The position numbers and the translations under genes were made by a program. From Citromicrobium bathyomarinum (GTDB lineage Bacteria > Pseudomonadota > Alphaproteobacteria > Sphingomonadales > Sphingomonadaceae), in the NCBI GenBank assembly GCA_001306305.2, contig CP155577.1:3234987-3298986 (forward strand): a stretch of DNA of 64,000 nt. The letters run 5' to 3'. Below, piece by piece: positions 34,227-43,193 of this stretch (positions are counted from its first letter, which is position 1; each line of letters opens with the position of its first letter). The notes under the pieces were generated by a model that was not told where the DNA came from, searched no databases, and was given only the letters and a program-made list of their open reading frames with translations.

Positions 34227-35540
34227 TTAGGCGGGCAGGAAGAGCCCGGCCAGCGCCGCGCTCATCAAATTGGCGAGCGACCCGGCAAGCAGGGCGCGCA
34301 CGCCAAGCTTGGCGATTACGGGGCGCTGGTTGGGCGCCAGCCCGCCGGTCACCGCCATCTGGATCGCGATCGAACTGAAATTGGCGAAGCCGCACAGCGC
34401 GAAGGTGATGATCGCACGGGTCCGCTCCGAAATATCGGCGGCACCGATCTGGCCGAGGTCGATGAAGGCGACGAATTCGTTGAGCACGATCTTGGTACCG
34501 AACAGCCCGCCCGCCACGCCCGCGTCTTCCCACGGCACGCCGATCAGGAACATGATCGGCGCGAAGATGTAGCCGAGCAGCTGCTGGAACGAGAGCTCGG
34601 GATAGCCGAACCACATGCCGACCCAGCCGAGCACGCCGTTCGCCAGCGCGACCAGCGCCACGAACGCCAGCAGCATCGCGCCGACCGCGACAGCCAGCTT
34701 GACCCCGGTCTGCGCGCCCTGGGCCGCAGCCTCGATCACGTTGGCGGGCCGCTCTCCCTCTTCGAAGGTATCGGTGGCCTCCACCTCGTGCGTCTCGCGC
34801 CGCTCGGTGATGGCGGCGGGCCCTTCGGCGCTGATCCGGCCGCGCGGCAGGCTCAGCTCGCCCTCGGCCTCGGGCGAGGCGTCGTCGACATCGGGCATGA
34901 TGATCTTCGCCATCAGGATGCCGCCGGGCGCGGACATGAAGGCGGCAGCGAGCAGGAAAGGCAGGTATTCATTGCCCAGCAGCCCCGCATAGGCCGCGAG
35001 GATCGTACCCGCGACGCCCGCCATCCCGACGGTCATCAGCGTGAACAGCCGGCTGGGAGCGAGCGCGGCGAGATAGGGCCGGACGACCAGCGGGCTTTCC
35101 GACTGGCCGACGAAGATATTGGCCGCCGAACCCAGCGCCTCGACCTTGCTGATCCCGGTCAGGAAGCCGATCGCGCCGCCCAGCCAGCGCACGATCACCT
35201 GCATGATCCCGAGGTGGTAGAGGATCGACACCAGCGCCGCGAAGAACACGATCACCGGCAGCGCGCCTAACGCGAAGGTGTTCTGCAGCGGATTGTCCGC
35301 CCCGAACAGGAAGGCGGTGCCAGCATCCGCGTAGGAGAGCAGCGCGGCAACCCCGGCGCTCATCTCGCGGATCACCATCCGTCCGCCCGAGGTTCGCAGA
35401 ATGAGAAAGGCCAGCAGCGCCTGCAGCGCAAAGGCCGAGACCACGACCCGAAGCCGGATCTTGCGTTTGGCATTGGAGAGCAGGAAGGCGAAGGCAAGGA
35501 TCGCAACGATCCCAAGCAGGCTGGCAAGCACTGGCGGCAT
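34227..35540 (-). CDS. Concentrative nucleoside transporter (NupC/CNT family)
   Basis: 437 residues with about ten membrane helices. CNT landmarks: NAKRKIRLRVV near the N-terminus, GALPVIVFFAALVSILYHLGIMQ, GSAANIFVGQSESPLVVRPY, GTKIVLNEFVAF, and TFALCGFANFSSIAIQMAVTGGLAP. These contain the G-Q-T/S-E-[AS]-P and NEFVA nucleoside- and ion-binding motifs. It would import nucleosides with H+ or Na+. An acidic loop of about 50 residues (after KIIMPDVDD, around residue 215-265) appears between helices. First gene of an operon with a 2-oxoglutarate oxygenase; divergent from a queuosine-precursor transporter. Confidence 0.9.
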   Translation of the reverse strand: MPPVLASLLGIVAILAFAFLLSNAKRKIRLRVVVSAFALQALLAFLILRTSGGRMVIREMSAGVAALLSYADAGTAFLFGADNPLQNTFALGALPVIVFFAALVSILYHLGIMQVIVRWLGGAIGFLTGISKVEALGSAANIFVGQSESPLVVRPYLAALAPSRLFTLMTVGMAGVAGTILAAYAGLLGNEYLPFLLAAAFMSAPGGILMAKIIMPDVDDASPEAEGELSLPRGRISAEGPAAITERRETHEVEATDTFEEGERPANVIEAAAQGAQTGVKLAVAVGAMLLAFVALVALANGVLGWVGMWFGYPELSFQQLLGYIFAPIMFLIGVPWEDAGVAGGLFGTKIVLNEFVAFIDLGQIGAADISERTRAIITFALCGFANFSSIAIQMAVTGGLAPNQRPVIAKLGVRALLAGSLANLMSAALAGLFLPA

Positions 35541-35675
35541 ATTTGGCTTTCGGGTCGTCTGCGGGAAGAACTCGCCCCTTCGCCTGTTCGGCGGAGGTAG
35601 TCAATTCGTGCGGTGACAACAGGTTCCCGCCGTCATCCCTTTTCTTTTGCCCGCGCCGATCATAAGCGGAGGCGG

Positions 35676-36335
35676 ATGGATCACACAGCACCTGCGCCGG
35701 CCCCGGCGATTCCCCGCCCGCTTTTCGTCTATGCGCTGCTTTACGGCGGGATGACGGTGCTGGCGGGCGTGCTCGGCTTCAAGCAGATCGCGCTGCCGCT
35801 GGGCTTCACCACGCTGGCGGTCGAGTCGGGGATTTTCGCGTTCCTGATGCTGGTCGCGATTTCCAGCGCGATTTCCCAGCTTTACGGGCGCGGCATGGCG
35901 AACCGGCTGGTGCTGTGGGGATTCGCCCCGCTGGGCCTCTCGATCCTTCTGATCCAGCTGGTGCTTGCCTTCCCGCCCAGCCCTCAGATGCCGCCAGAAA
36001 ACCTCGCCGCCTTCGAAACCGTGCTCAGCCAGACCGGGCGAATCATGATCGCCGGGCCGATCGCCTATGGCGTATCGCTGCTGCTCAACGTCTGGCTGTT
36101 CGAGAAACTGCGCGGCGACGGAGACGGGGGTGGTTTCTGGATGATGCTGCGCGGCGGGTTTGCCTCGGCGGTCAGCCAGGCGGTCGACACGCTGATCTTC
36201 ATTACGGTCGCGTTCTACGGCCAGTTCGACATCGTGCCGCTGCTGATCGGGCAGGCGATTGCCAAGGTCGTGCTCAGCTTCGTGCTGGTCCCGCTGATCA
36301 TCTGGGTTCTGGTCCGCTTCGCCAGAGAGGGCTGA
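35676..36335 (+). CDS. yhhQ: Queuosine precursor transporter (YhhQ/VUT family)
   Basis: 219 residues from the ATG at 35676, with GGAGG just upstream. Six hydrophobic helices. LFVYALLYGGMTVLAGVLGFKQIALPLGFTTLAVESGIFAFLMLVAISSAISQLYGRGMANRL and GGFASAVSQAVDTLIFITVAFYG are family features; QAVDTLIF is the conserved core. YhhQ proteins import 7-deazaguanine precursors (preQ0/preQ1) for tRNA queuosine. It is a single gene divergent from the nucleoside transporter. I see no recognisable preQ1 riboswitch in the 135 bases before it. Confidence 0.85.
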   Translation: MDHTAPAPAPAIPRPLFVYALLYGGMTVLAGVLGFKQIALPLGFTTLAVESGIFAFLMLVAISSAISQLYGRGMANRLVLWGFAPLGLSILLIQLVLAFPPSPQMPPENLAAFETVLSQTGRIMIAGPIAYGVSLLLNVWLFEKLRGDGDGGGFWMMLRGGFASAVSQAVDTLIFITVAFYGQFDIVPLLIGQAIAKVVLSFVLVPLIIWVLVRFAREG

Positions 36336-36350
36336 CGCAGCTTCGTCAGG

Positions 36351-37736
36351 CTAGACCCCCAGCGCCTCGACGAAATTCTCGCGCCATTTCTCGACATTGG
36401 CGGTCTTGACCACCTCGTTGAGCTTTTGCCAGCGCGCCTTGCGCTCTTCCAGCGGCATGTCGATCGCGGTACGGATCGCCTCGCTGGTTTCTTCCATGCT
36501 GTAGGGATTGATCATCAGCGCGCCCTCACCATCGAGCTCCAGCTGCTCGGCTGCGCCTGCAAAGCGGGAGAGGACGAGCACGCCGGGATCTTCGGGATCC
36601 TGCGCGGCGATGTATTCCTTCGCCACCAGATTCATTCCGTCGCGCAGGGGCGTGACCAGCCCGACATGGGCGGAGCGGTAGATGCCGAACAGTTCCTGCC
36701 GCGAATAGCCGCGGTTAACGTAGCGGATCGGGACCATGTCGACCTCCGACCGCTCGCCATTGATCTGCCCCGCTTTCTGTTCGAGCGTGTTGCGGATCTT
36801 CTGATAGCTGGCGACATCCTGGCGCGAGGGCGGCGCGATCTGGACGTAGAGCGTCTCCTTCACCCGGTCGGGATAGGTATCGAAGAAGCGACCCAGCGCA
36901 TCGAAGCGTTCGGGCAACCCCTTGGAATAATCCAGCCGGTCGACCCCGATGATGACCTTGCGATGGCGCGAGCTGGACAGCATCCGCTGATGCGCCTGCC
37001 GCGCATCGCCGGTCTGCCCGCCTTCCAGAAATTCATCGTAGTCGAGCCCGATCGGGAAAGCGGCGACCTTCACGGAGCGTCCGTCGAACGTCACGGTGCC
37101 CTCGTCGGAAACCTCGGCCTGCAATTCCTTGCGGCAATAGCCGAGGAAGCTGTCGACCGATTCCTCGTCCTGAAACCCTATCAGGTCGTAGGCCAGCATG
37201 GTGCGCACCAGCCGCTCGTGGAACGGCAGCGCGACCAGCAGGTTGCGCGGCGGCCAGGGGATGTGGAGGAAGAACCCGATCCGGTTCTTGTTGCCCCGCG
37301 TGCGCAGCCGTTCGCCCAGCGGGATCAGGTGATAATCGTGCACCCACACAGTGTCTTCGGGATCGATCAGCGGGCCGAGACTATCGGCAAAGCGCTGGTT
37401 GACCCGCTCGTACCCCTTGCCGAAGCCGGATTCGTATTCGGCCAGATCGATCCGGTAGTGGAACAGCGGCCACAGCGTGCGGTTGGCGTAGCCGTTGTAA
37501 TATTCGTCGACATCCTGCGGTTCGAGGTCGATCGTCGCGGTGGTCACCCCGTGGTTCTTCTGCATGTCGAGATGGCCGGAGAATGTGTCGGTCTCCTTGC
37601 CCGACCAGCCGAACCAGATGCCGCGCCTTTCACGCAGCGCCGATCCCAGTGCGACCGCCAGCCCGCCCTGAGATCCGGCGGCGCCCCGCGCCTTGGGTAC
37701 GGATACTCGGTTGGAGACGACGATCAGGCGGCTCAT
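36351..37736 (-). CDS. otsA: Trehalose-6-phosphate synthase
   Basis: 461 residues from the ATG overlapping the GH15 stop (ATGA). GT20 motifs: LIVVSNRVSVP with the N-terminal UDP-glucose-binding Arg, GGLAVALGSALRERRGIWFGWSG, WVHDYHLIPLGERLR, GFFLHIPWPP, VIIGVDRLDYSKGLPERFDALGRF and ATPLRDGMNLVAKEYIAAQ-like GLVTPLRDGMNLVAKEY. It joins glucose from UDP-glucose to glucose-6-phosphate. It is the third gene of the otsB-GH15-otsA operon, coupled by four-base overlaps. Confidence 0.96.
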   Translation of the reverse strand: MSRLIVVSNRVSVPKARGAAGSQGGLAVALGSALRERRGIWFGWSGKETDTFSGHLDMQKNHGVTTATIDLEPQDVDEYYNGYANRTLWPLFHYRIDLAEYESGFGKGYERVNQRFADSLGPLIDPEDTVWVHDYHLIPLGERLRTRGNKNRIGFFLHIPWPPRNLLVALPFHERLVRTMLAYDLIGFQDEESVDSFLGYCRKELQAEVSDEGTVTFDGRSVKVAAFPIGLDYDEFLEGGQTGDARQAHQRMLSSSRHRKVIIGVDRLDYSKGLPERFDALGRFFDTYPDRVKETLYVQIAPPSRQDVASYQKIRNTLEQKAGQINGERSEVDMVPIRYVNRGYSRQELFGIYRSAHVGLVTPLRDGMNLVAKEYIAAQDPEDPGVLVLSRFAGAAEQLELDGEGALMINPYSMEETSEAIRTAIDMPLEERKARWQKLNEVVKTANVEKWRENFVEALGV

Positions 37737-39532
37737 CTTATGACGCTCCATGGTTTGGAAAGAAGGGTGGCACAGTTGATGATACCCACCAGAGAGTATG
37801 TCTGGGGGAAGTTGCCCCAAAGCTCTCCATTGTTAAAATCGAGGTCTTCGGACAGCAGGCCAGACTTAGTCCGGTGCGACAGCATGGTTTCGAACAGCGC
37901 CCGCGCCTCTTCCTCGCGCCCGGCAAGATGCAGCGCTTCCATCAGCCAGAAGGTGCAGATGTTGAACGCGGTCTCGGGCAGGCCGAAATCGTCCTCCGCA
38001 TCGTAGCGCAGCATGTGCTCGCCGCGCCGCAGCCCCTTCTCGATCGCGGCGAAAGTCTTCTGGAAACGTTCGTCCTCGGGCTTGAGGAAGCCCAAGTCGA
38101 TCATCTGCAGCAGGCTCGCATCGAGGTGGCTGCCGCCCAGCGCGGAGGCGTAGTGCTGCCCTTCCTCGTGCCAGGCATCTTCCTCGATGCGCGCGCGGAT
38201 TTTCGCTGCCCGGTCGCGCCAGAATTCGCACTTGTCGATCAATCCAAGCCGTTCTGCGACGGTCGCGATGCGCCCGCATGCGGCCCAGCTCATCAGCACG
38301 GAATAGGTATGAACCTCTTGCCGGGTGCGGAATTCCCACAGGCCTGCATCGGGCTGATCGTGCATCTTCCACGCCATCTCGCCGACCTGCTCGAGGCTGT
38401 CGAAATCCGCCTCTCCCGCCAGGCGATAGAGCCGCTGGTCGAAGAAGGCCTGCACCGTGGGCAGCACGATCTGGCCATAGGCGTCGTGCTGCACCTGGCT
38501 GAAGGCGGCGTTACCCTTGCGGACCGGGCCCATGCCTCGATAGCCCGCCAGATGCTGCGCGAAGCTCTCAGTCAGCTCGGGCTCGCCCATCACCGAATAG
38601 AGCGGCTGGACCGCGCCTCCTCGCGCATTGTCGACGATGTTGCGCAGGTAGGCGAGGTACTTCTCAAGCACATCCAGCGCGCCGAGCCGGTTCAATGCCT
38701 GCACGGTGTAATAGGCGTCGCGAATCCAGCAGAAGCGGTAGTCCCAGTTGCGTTCGCTGCCCGGCGCTTCGGGAATCGAGGTGGTCAGCGCGGCGACGAT
38801 CGCGCCGGTTTCCTCGTGCTGACAGATCTTCAGCGTGATCGCCGCGCGGATCACCGCCTCCTGCCATTCCATCGGCGTCGCCAGCCCGCGGACCCAGTGG
38901 CGCCAATAATGGTCGGTCAGCTCAAGCATCGTCTCCACCTCGCGCCCGACATTGCCGCCGAACGGCTCGTCCGGGCCGAGGAAGAAGTGCAGGTCGCTCT
39001 CCAGCCGGAAGGTGCGCTTTTCGAGTACGTAGCCGACCGGCGCATCGGTGGTCATGCGCAGCGCCTGCTGGCCGACCAGATAGCGGATGTGATTGGTGCC
39101 GTTGGTCGTCTCGGCCGTAGCCTCGCCATAATTCTTCATCGGCGTGCAGTTGACCGTGATGCGCGGCGTGCCCGCCACGGGCCGCACGATCCGCACGAAG
39201 GCGACCGGGCGGTACATCCGGCCCGATCGGCGGAAACGCGGGGCGAAATCGATGATCTCGATCGCGCTGCCGTCTTCCGCCTCGAGCCGGGTCTTCAGCA
39301 CGGCGGTATTGCGCTGGTAGTGCTGGGTCGATCTGGCAAAGCCTTCGAGCTCGATCCGCCACACGCCCTCGTGCTGCCGCTCTCCATTGAGCAGCGCGCA
39401 GAAAACCGGGTCGCCATCGACCCGCGGCACGCAACCCCACACCAGTCCGCCACCCTCGTCGATCAATCCGGTGACCTGGCAATTGCCGACCGGCCATAGT
39501 TCGAGCGAGCTGTGGGTAGGTGTTTGAGTCAT
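37733..39532 (-). CDS. GH15 glycoside hydrolase (glucoamylase/trehalase-like)
   Basis: 599 residues from the ATG that overlaps the otsB stop. N-terminal beta-sandwich (to about 230), then the (alpha/alpha)6 barrel with WDYRFCWIRDAYYTVQALNRLG, WEFRTRQEVHTYSVLMSWAACGR, EDDFGLPETAFNICTFWLMEALHLAGR and the C-terminal NNGELWGNFPQTYSLVG, which carries the second catalytic Glu. GH15 enzymes release glucose from alpha-glucans; some actinobacterial members cleave trehalose. Placed between the two trehalose-synthesis genes and coupled to both, it could be a trehalase or could feed glucose into the pathway. Substrate not settled by sequence. Confidence 0.88.
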   Translation of the reverse strand: MTQTPTHSSLELWPVGNCQVTGLIDEGGGLVWGCVPRVDGDPVFCALLNGERQHEGVWRIELEGFARSTQHYQRNTAVLKTRLEAEDGSAIEIIDFAPRFRRSGRMYRPVAFVRIVRPVAGTPRITVNCTPMKNYGEATAETTNGTNHIRYLVGQQALRMTTDAPVGYVLEKRTFRLESDLHFFLGPDEPFGGNVGREVETMLELTDHYWRHWVRGLATPMEWQEAVIRAAITLKICQHEETGAIVAALTTSIPEAPGSERNWDYRFCWIRDAYYTVQALNRLGALDVLEKYLAYLRNIVDNARGGAVQPLYSVMGEPELTESFAQHLAGYRGMGPVRKGNAAFSQVQHDAYGQIVLPTVQAFFDQRLYRLAGEADFDSLEQVGEMAWKMHDQPDAGLWEFRTRQEVHTYSVLMSWAACGRIATVAERLGLIDKCEFWRDRAAKIRARIEEDAWHEEGQHYASALGGSHLDASLLQMIDLGFLKPEDERFQKTFAAIEKGLRRGEHMLRYDAEDDFGLPETAFNICTFWLMEALHLAGREEEARALFETMLSHRTKSGLLSEDLDFNNGELWGNFPQTYSLVGIINCATLLSKPWSVIR

Positions 39533-40281
39533 GCAAGCTCCAGCCATTGGTGCACCGCCTCAACGCCCGGCAGGCGAAATCGGGCGGCGGTTTCGCGTGG
39601 TTCTCCCACAAGCACACCGAAGCCGCCTAGTTCCTGCGCCGCGCGAAACCCGTCTTCATCGGTGGTGTCGTCGCCGAGGAAGACGGGGATGCCTCCTGCA
39701 AACGGCGGATCGGCCATGATCGCTCGCACGCCAGCCCCCTTGTTGCTGTCGGTCGTCGCCAGTTCGATCACCATCTTGCCATCGCGCACATGCAGACCGT
39801 GCTGATCTGCGAGATCCTGCGCGAAGGCGCGGATCTCGTCCCTGCGTTCGGGACATTCGCGGTAGTGAAGCCCCAGGCCCAGCGTCTTGCGCTCAAGCAG
39901 CAGGCCGTGGGTGGAGCGCTCGAATGCGCGCGCCGCGTCCCATGCTTCGTCATGGAGTGAGGGCGGCGCGTGTTCGCTGACCGGCGAGCCATCCGGGCTG
40001 GTCACCTCGGCCCCGTGCGAACCGCTCATCACGATGGCGCAGCGCGGCAGGTGTTTGCGCAGATCGCCGATATGGCGGCCCGAGACCAGCGCCAGCCGCC
40101 CGTTCAGCTCCCTCGCCTTGCGCTCCAGCGCGGAGGCCAGATGCTGCGGCACGTCGATGGCATCGGGGCTATCGGCCAGTTCCACCAGCGTGCCGTCGAA
40201 ATCGAGGAACAGCGCCGCGCTGGGAATCGCATCGAGATTTGGAGGCGGGGCGAGATCGGCTGCGGCCATGCCCAAAGACAT
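39529..40281 (-). CDS. otsB: Trehalose-6-phosphate phosphatase
   Basis: 250 residues from the ATG at 40279-40281; an ATG four codons later is also possible, and neither has a good ribosome-binding site. HAD-superfamily motifs: LFLDFDGTLVEL (Asp27 nucleophile, Asp29), LALVSGRHIGDL, NKGAGVRAIM with the Lys, and VFLGDDTTDEDGFRAAQ. It removes phosphate from trehalose-6-phosphate. It is the first gene of the operon, overlapping GH15 by four bases. Confidence 0.93.
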   Translation of the reverse strand: MSLGMAAADLAPPPNLDAIPSAALFLDFDGTLVELADSPDAIDVPQHLASALERKARELNGRLALVSGRHIGDLRKHLPRCAIVMSGSHGAEVTSPDGSPVSEHAPPSLHDEAWDAARAFERSTHGLLLERKTLGLGLHYRECPERRDEIRAFAQDLADQHGLHVRDGKMVIELATTDSNKGAGVRAIMADPPFAGGIPVFLGDDTTDEDGFRAAQELGGFGVLVGEPRETAARFRLPGVEAVHQWLELA

Positions 40282-40338
40282 AGGGGCAACCAATGCTGCA
40301 GTGCAAACTGTTCGTCTCAAACGCAGCCGCGCGCGGGG

Positions 40339-41061
40339 CTATTCGACCTGCGAAACCATCGCCACCCGCGCCTTCTTCAGCGCATCGGCCTTCAGTTGAT
40401 GTACGCGCGGCACGCTCACCCCCAGCACAGCGGCGATCTCGTTGAGGTTCAGCTCCTCGATGAAATAGAGCTTGAGGACCAGCTGCAGCCGCTCCGGCAG
40501 CGCGCCGATCGCCTGTGCGAGCACGCCGCTGTCTTCGCTGGCGAGCAGGTTGGCTTCGGGATCGGGCCGGTTGTCGCTGAACGCGGTATCGCTGTCCGAA
40601 TAGCATTCGTCGATCGAGGTCGCGCTGGTCGAGGCGGCGAGGCGCATCGATTCGTAGCGGTCGAGCGGCATTTCCATCGCCTGAGCCATTTCCGCCGCAT
40701 TGGGCGCGCGGCCCAGCTCGGTCCGCAATGTCTGTTCGGCGACATCGCGCTTGCGGGTCCAGGCCGCGGCACTGCGCGGGCGGTGCGACTGGCCGCGCAG
40801 CAGGTCGACCATCGCGCCGCGCACGCGCATCTTGGCATAGGCGGCAAAGCCATCGTCGCTCGGCCGGTCGTGACGCTGCGCCGCCTCGGTAAGGGCCATC
40901 ATGCCGACCTGCATCAGGTCGTCGACGTCGACCGTCGCGCTGCCATGCCCCTCGTAATACCATGCGAGCTTGCGCACGAGCGGGAGGAACTGCGTCACCT
41001 TCTCCTGCACGGTGGAGCCATAGGCATGGCGGACGGCGAAAAGGGCTTGATCGTGCTTCAT
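40339..41061 (-). CDS. fliA: Flagellar sigma factor FliA (sigma-28)
   Basis: 240 residues. Region 2 is seen in QFLPLVRKLAWYYEGHG, VDVDDLMQVGMMALTEAAQRHD and GFAAYAKMRVRGAMVDLLR; region 3 in RTELGRAPNAAEMAQAMEM; region 4 in LPERLQLVLKLYFIEELNLNEIAAVLGVSVPRVHQLKADALKK. This is the group 3 layout of FliA/WhiG. It should direct RNA polymerase to late flagellar promoters and be held by FlgM (44.5 kb). Its ATG overlaps the flhA stop (ATGA). It is the last gene of the transglycosylase-flhA-fliA operon. Confidence 0.95.
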   Translation of the reverse strand: MKHDQALFAVRHAYGSTVQEKVTQFLPLVRKLAWYYEGHGSATVDVDDLMQVGMMALTEAAQRHDRPSDDGFAAYAKMRVRGAMVDLLRGQSHRPRSAAAWTRKRDVAEQTLRTELGRAPNAAEMAQAMEMPLDRYESMRLAASTSATSIDECYSDSDTAFSDNRPDPEANLLASEDSGVLAQAIGALPERLQLVLKLYFIEELNLNEIAAVLGVSVPRVHQLKADALKKARVAMVSQVE

Positions 41062-43193
41062 GCGGCAAGTGCCTCTTGCGGCTGCATGTGCTGGGTCTGG
41101 TCGGGCGGCGGCAATTGCGGCTGCTGCGGTGCCGCCTCGGCATCGTCACCGATGACCGCGATCACCTCGATCGGCTGCGCAGCAGGCAGTTCGTTGATCG
41201 ACAGGACCAGCAGCCCAGGCGCGCGCAGCTTGAGCAGACTGGCGAGTGCGCGGCGCGCGCGCGGCTGGACCACCAGTGCCGGGGCGAGCGCGCCTTGCGG
41301 CCGGGAGTTGAGCAGCGCGGAGATCCGCTCGCCGATCGAGCGGGCGAGGTCGGGCTCGATCACGATCTCGCCCGTGGTCGGGTCCTGCATTCCGCCAACG
41401 ACCATCTCTTCCAGCCGTGCGGCGAGGGTCAGCACGGGCAGACGCTCGTCCGGGCCGCAGATCGTGCCGACCAGCATCGAGCCGAGGTCCGCGCGCATCA
41501 GCTCCACGATCTGTGCCGGGTCGTTCGTCCGCTGCGCGGCCTGCGACAGGCTGGAGAAGACCCGCACCGAATGGGTGAGCGAGATGCCGTCCGCCAACAG
41601 CGCCTTGAGCACGGCGGTGATCGCCGCGAGCGACAAAGGCTGCGGAGTGATCGTGTCGATCAGCTGGGCGTGCCGTTCACGCAGCAGGTCGAGCAGTTCG
41701 CGCACCTGATCCGGCCCCAGCAGCTCGGCCGCGCGGCCTGCGAGCAGCTGGTGGACCTGCGTGGCGATGACGCTTTCGGGGTCGACCACCAGATAGCCTT
41801 CGGCCACCGCGAGATCACGCGATCCCTCGTCGATCCACTTGGCATCGCAGCCGAAGCTGGGGTCCTTGGTGGGTTCCCCTGCGAGGACATGCGAATCGAG
41901 CACCTCGCCGGTGTCGATCGCGAGCAGCTTGCCGCTGCGCAGCGTGCCTGAGCCGACCGGCGCTCCGCCGAGCATGATGCGGTACTGGTCGGGCGCGATG
42001 TCGAAGCTGTCCGCGATGCGGAACTGCGGCACGACGAAGCCGAAGGCCTGGCACATCTGCTTGCGCAGGCCGGTCAGGCGGGCGACCAGCGGCGCGCCTT
42101 TCCGGTCGTCGGCCAGCTGGACGAGGCCGTAACCGAGCTGGATCGTGACCAGCGTCTGGTCCGACACTTCGCCGATGGTGATCCGGGAGGGGTCGGGCTT
42201 TTCCTCCGGCTCGGGCACGAAGACAGCCGCGGCATCCTCGCGCTTCTTGAGCCCGCGCCACAACAGCAGCGCGCCCGCCGCCAGCGGCAGGAAGATCATC
42301 TGCGGCATTGCCGGGATGCATCCGATCGCGCCGAGGATGCAGCCGACCGGAAGCCAGATCTTGGAATCGGCGAGCTGGCCGCCGATCTGGCCGGTCAGGT
42401 CGCGCGTGTCGGAAACGCGGGTGACGATCACCGCAGCGGCGATCGACAGCAGCAGCGCGGGGATCGAAGCGACCAGCGCATCGCCCACCGCCAGCGTGAC
42501 GTAGAGCGATCCGGCCTCGCCCGCACTCAGCCCGTGGCTTGCCATGCCCAGCACCAGACCGGCGATGACGTTGACGAACAGGATCAGCAGCGCGGCGATC
42601 GCATCGCCCTTCACGAACTTGCTGGCACCATCCATCGACCCGTAGAAATCGGCCTCGGTCGCGATCTCGCGGCGGCGTGCCTTGGCTTCCTCGGCGGTCA
42701 TCAGCCCTGCGGCGAGGTCGGAATCGATCGCCATCTGCTTGCCCGGCAAGGCGTCCAGAGTGAAGCGCGCGGTCACTTCGGACACGCGGCCCGCACCTTT
42801 GGTCACCACCACCATGTTGATGATCGTCAGGATGATGAACACGATCAGCCCGACCGCGAAATTGCCGCCGATCAGGAATTCGCCGAAGGCCTCGATCACC
42901 TTGCCCGCCGCCGCGCCGCCCTCGTGCCCGTTGAGCAGTACGATGCGGGTCGATGCGACGTTCAATGCGAGGCGCATCAGCGTGGCGAACAGCAGGACCG
43001 AGGGGAAGGACGAGAAGTCGAGCGGCTTTTGCGCATTCATCGCCGCCATCAGGATCGAGACCGACAGCGCGATATTGAGCACGAAGAACAGGTCGAGCAT
43101 CAGCGACGGGATCGGCACGACCATAAGCAGGATGATCGCGAGAATCCCGGCGGGAAGCGCAAGCGCGGGCGAGATGAAGGCAGGCAGCTTCAC
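41058..43193 (-). CDS. flhA: Flagellar export gate protein FlhA
   Basis: 711 residues; GTG start overlapping the preceding stop (GTGA). Eight N-terminal helices, with the FHIPEP signature VSEVTARFTLDALPGKQMAID, then a soluble cytoplasmic domain from about residue 350 that docks export substrates and chaperones. FlhA is the main membrane component of the flagellar type III export apparatus. flhB, fliPQR and flhF/fleN are not in the window. Expression should start at the sigma-54 site upstream of the transglycosylase. Confidence 0.96.
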   Translation of the reverse strand: MKLPAFISPALALPAGILAIILLMVVPIPSLMLDLFFVLNIALSVSILMAAMNAQKPLDFSSFPSVLLFATLMRLALNVASTRIVLLNGHEGGAAAGKVIEAFGEFLIGGNFAVGLIVFIILTIINMVVVTKGAGRVSEVTARFTLDALPGKQMAIDSDLAAGLMTAEEAKARRREIATEADFYGSMDGASKFVKGDAIAALLILFVNVIAGLVLGMASHGLSAGEAGSLYVTLAVGDALVASIPALLLSIAAAVIVTRVSDTRDLTGQIGGQLADSKIWLPVGCILGAIGCIPAMPQMIFLPLAAGALLLWRGLKKREDAAAVFVPEPEEKPDPSRITIGEVSDQTLVTIQLGYGLVQLADDRKGAPLVARLTGLRKQMCQAFGFVVPQFRIADSFDIAPDQYRIMLGGAPVGSGTLRSGKLLAIDTGEVLDSHVLAGEPTKDPSFGCDAKWIDEGSRDLAVAEGYLVVDPESVIATQVHQLLAGRAAELLGPDQVRELLDLLRERHAQLIDTITPQPLSLAAITAVLKALLADGISLTHSVRVFSSLSQAAQRTNDPAQIVELMRADLGSMLVGTICGPDERLPVLTLAARLEEMVVGGMQDPTTGEIVIEPDLARSIGERISALLNSRPQGALAPALVVQPRARRALASLLKLRAPGLLVLSINELPAAQPIEVIAVIGDDAEAAPQQPQLPPPDQTQHMQPQEALAA

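Noticed and set aside
35541..35675. preQ1 riboswitch upstream of yhhQ
   Set aside because: I could not build a convincing pseudoknot or find the usual A-rich tail; nothing beyond a ribosome-binding site is supported.
36332..36349. Terminator between yhhQ and otsA
   Set aside because: CTGACG-N6-CGTCAG can form a hairpin, but there is no T run on either strand.
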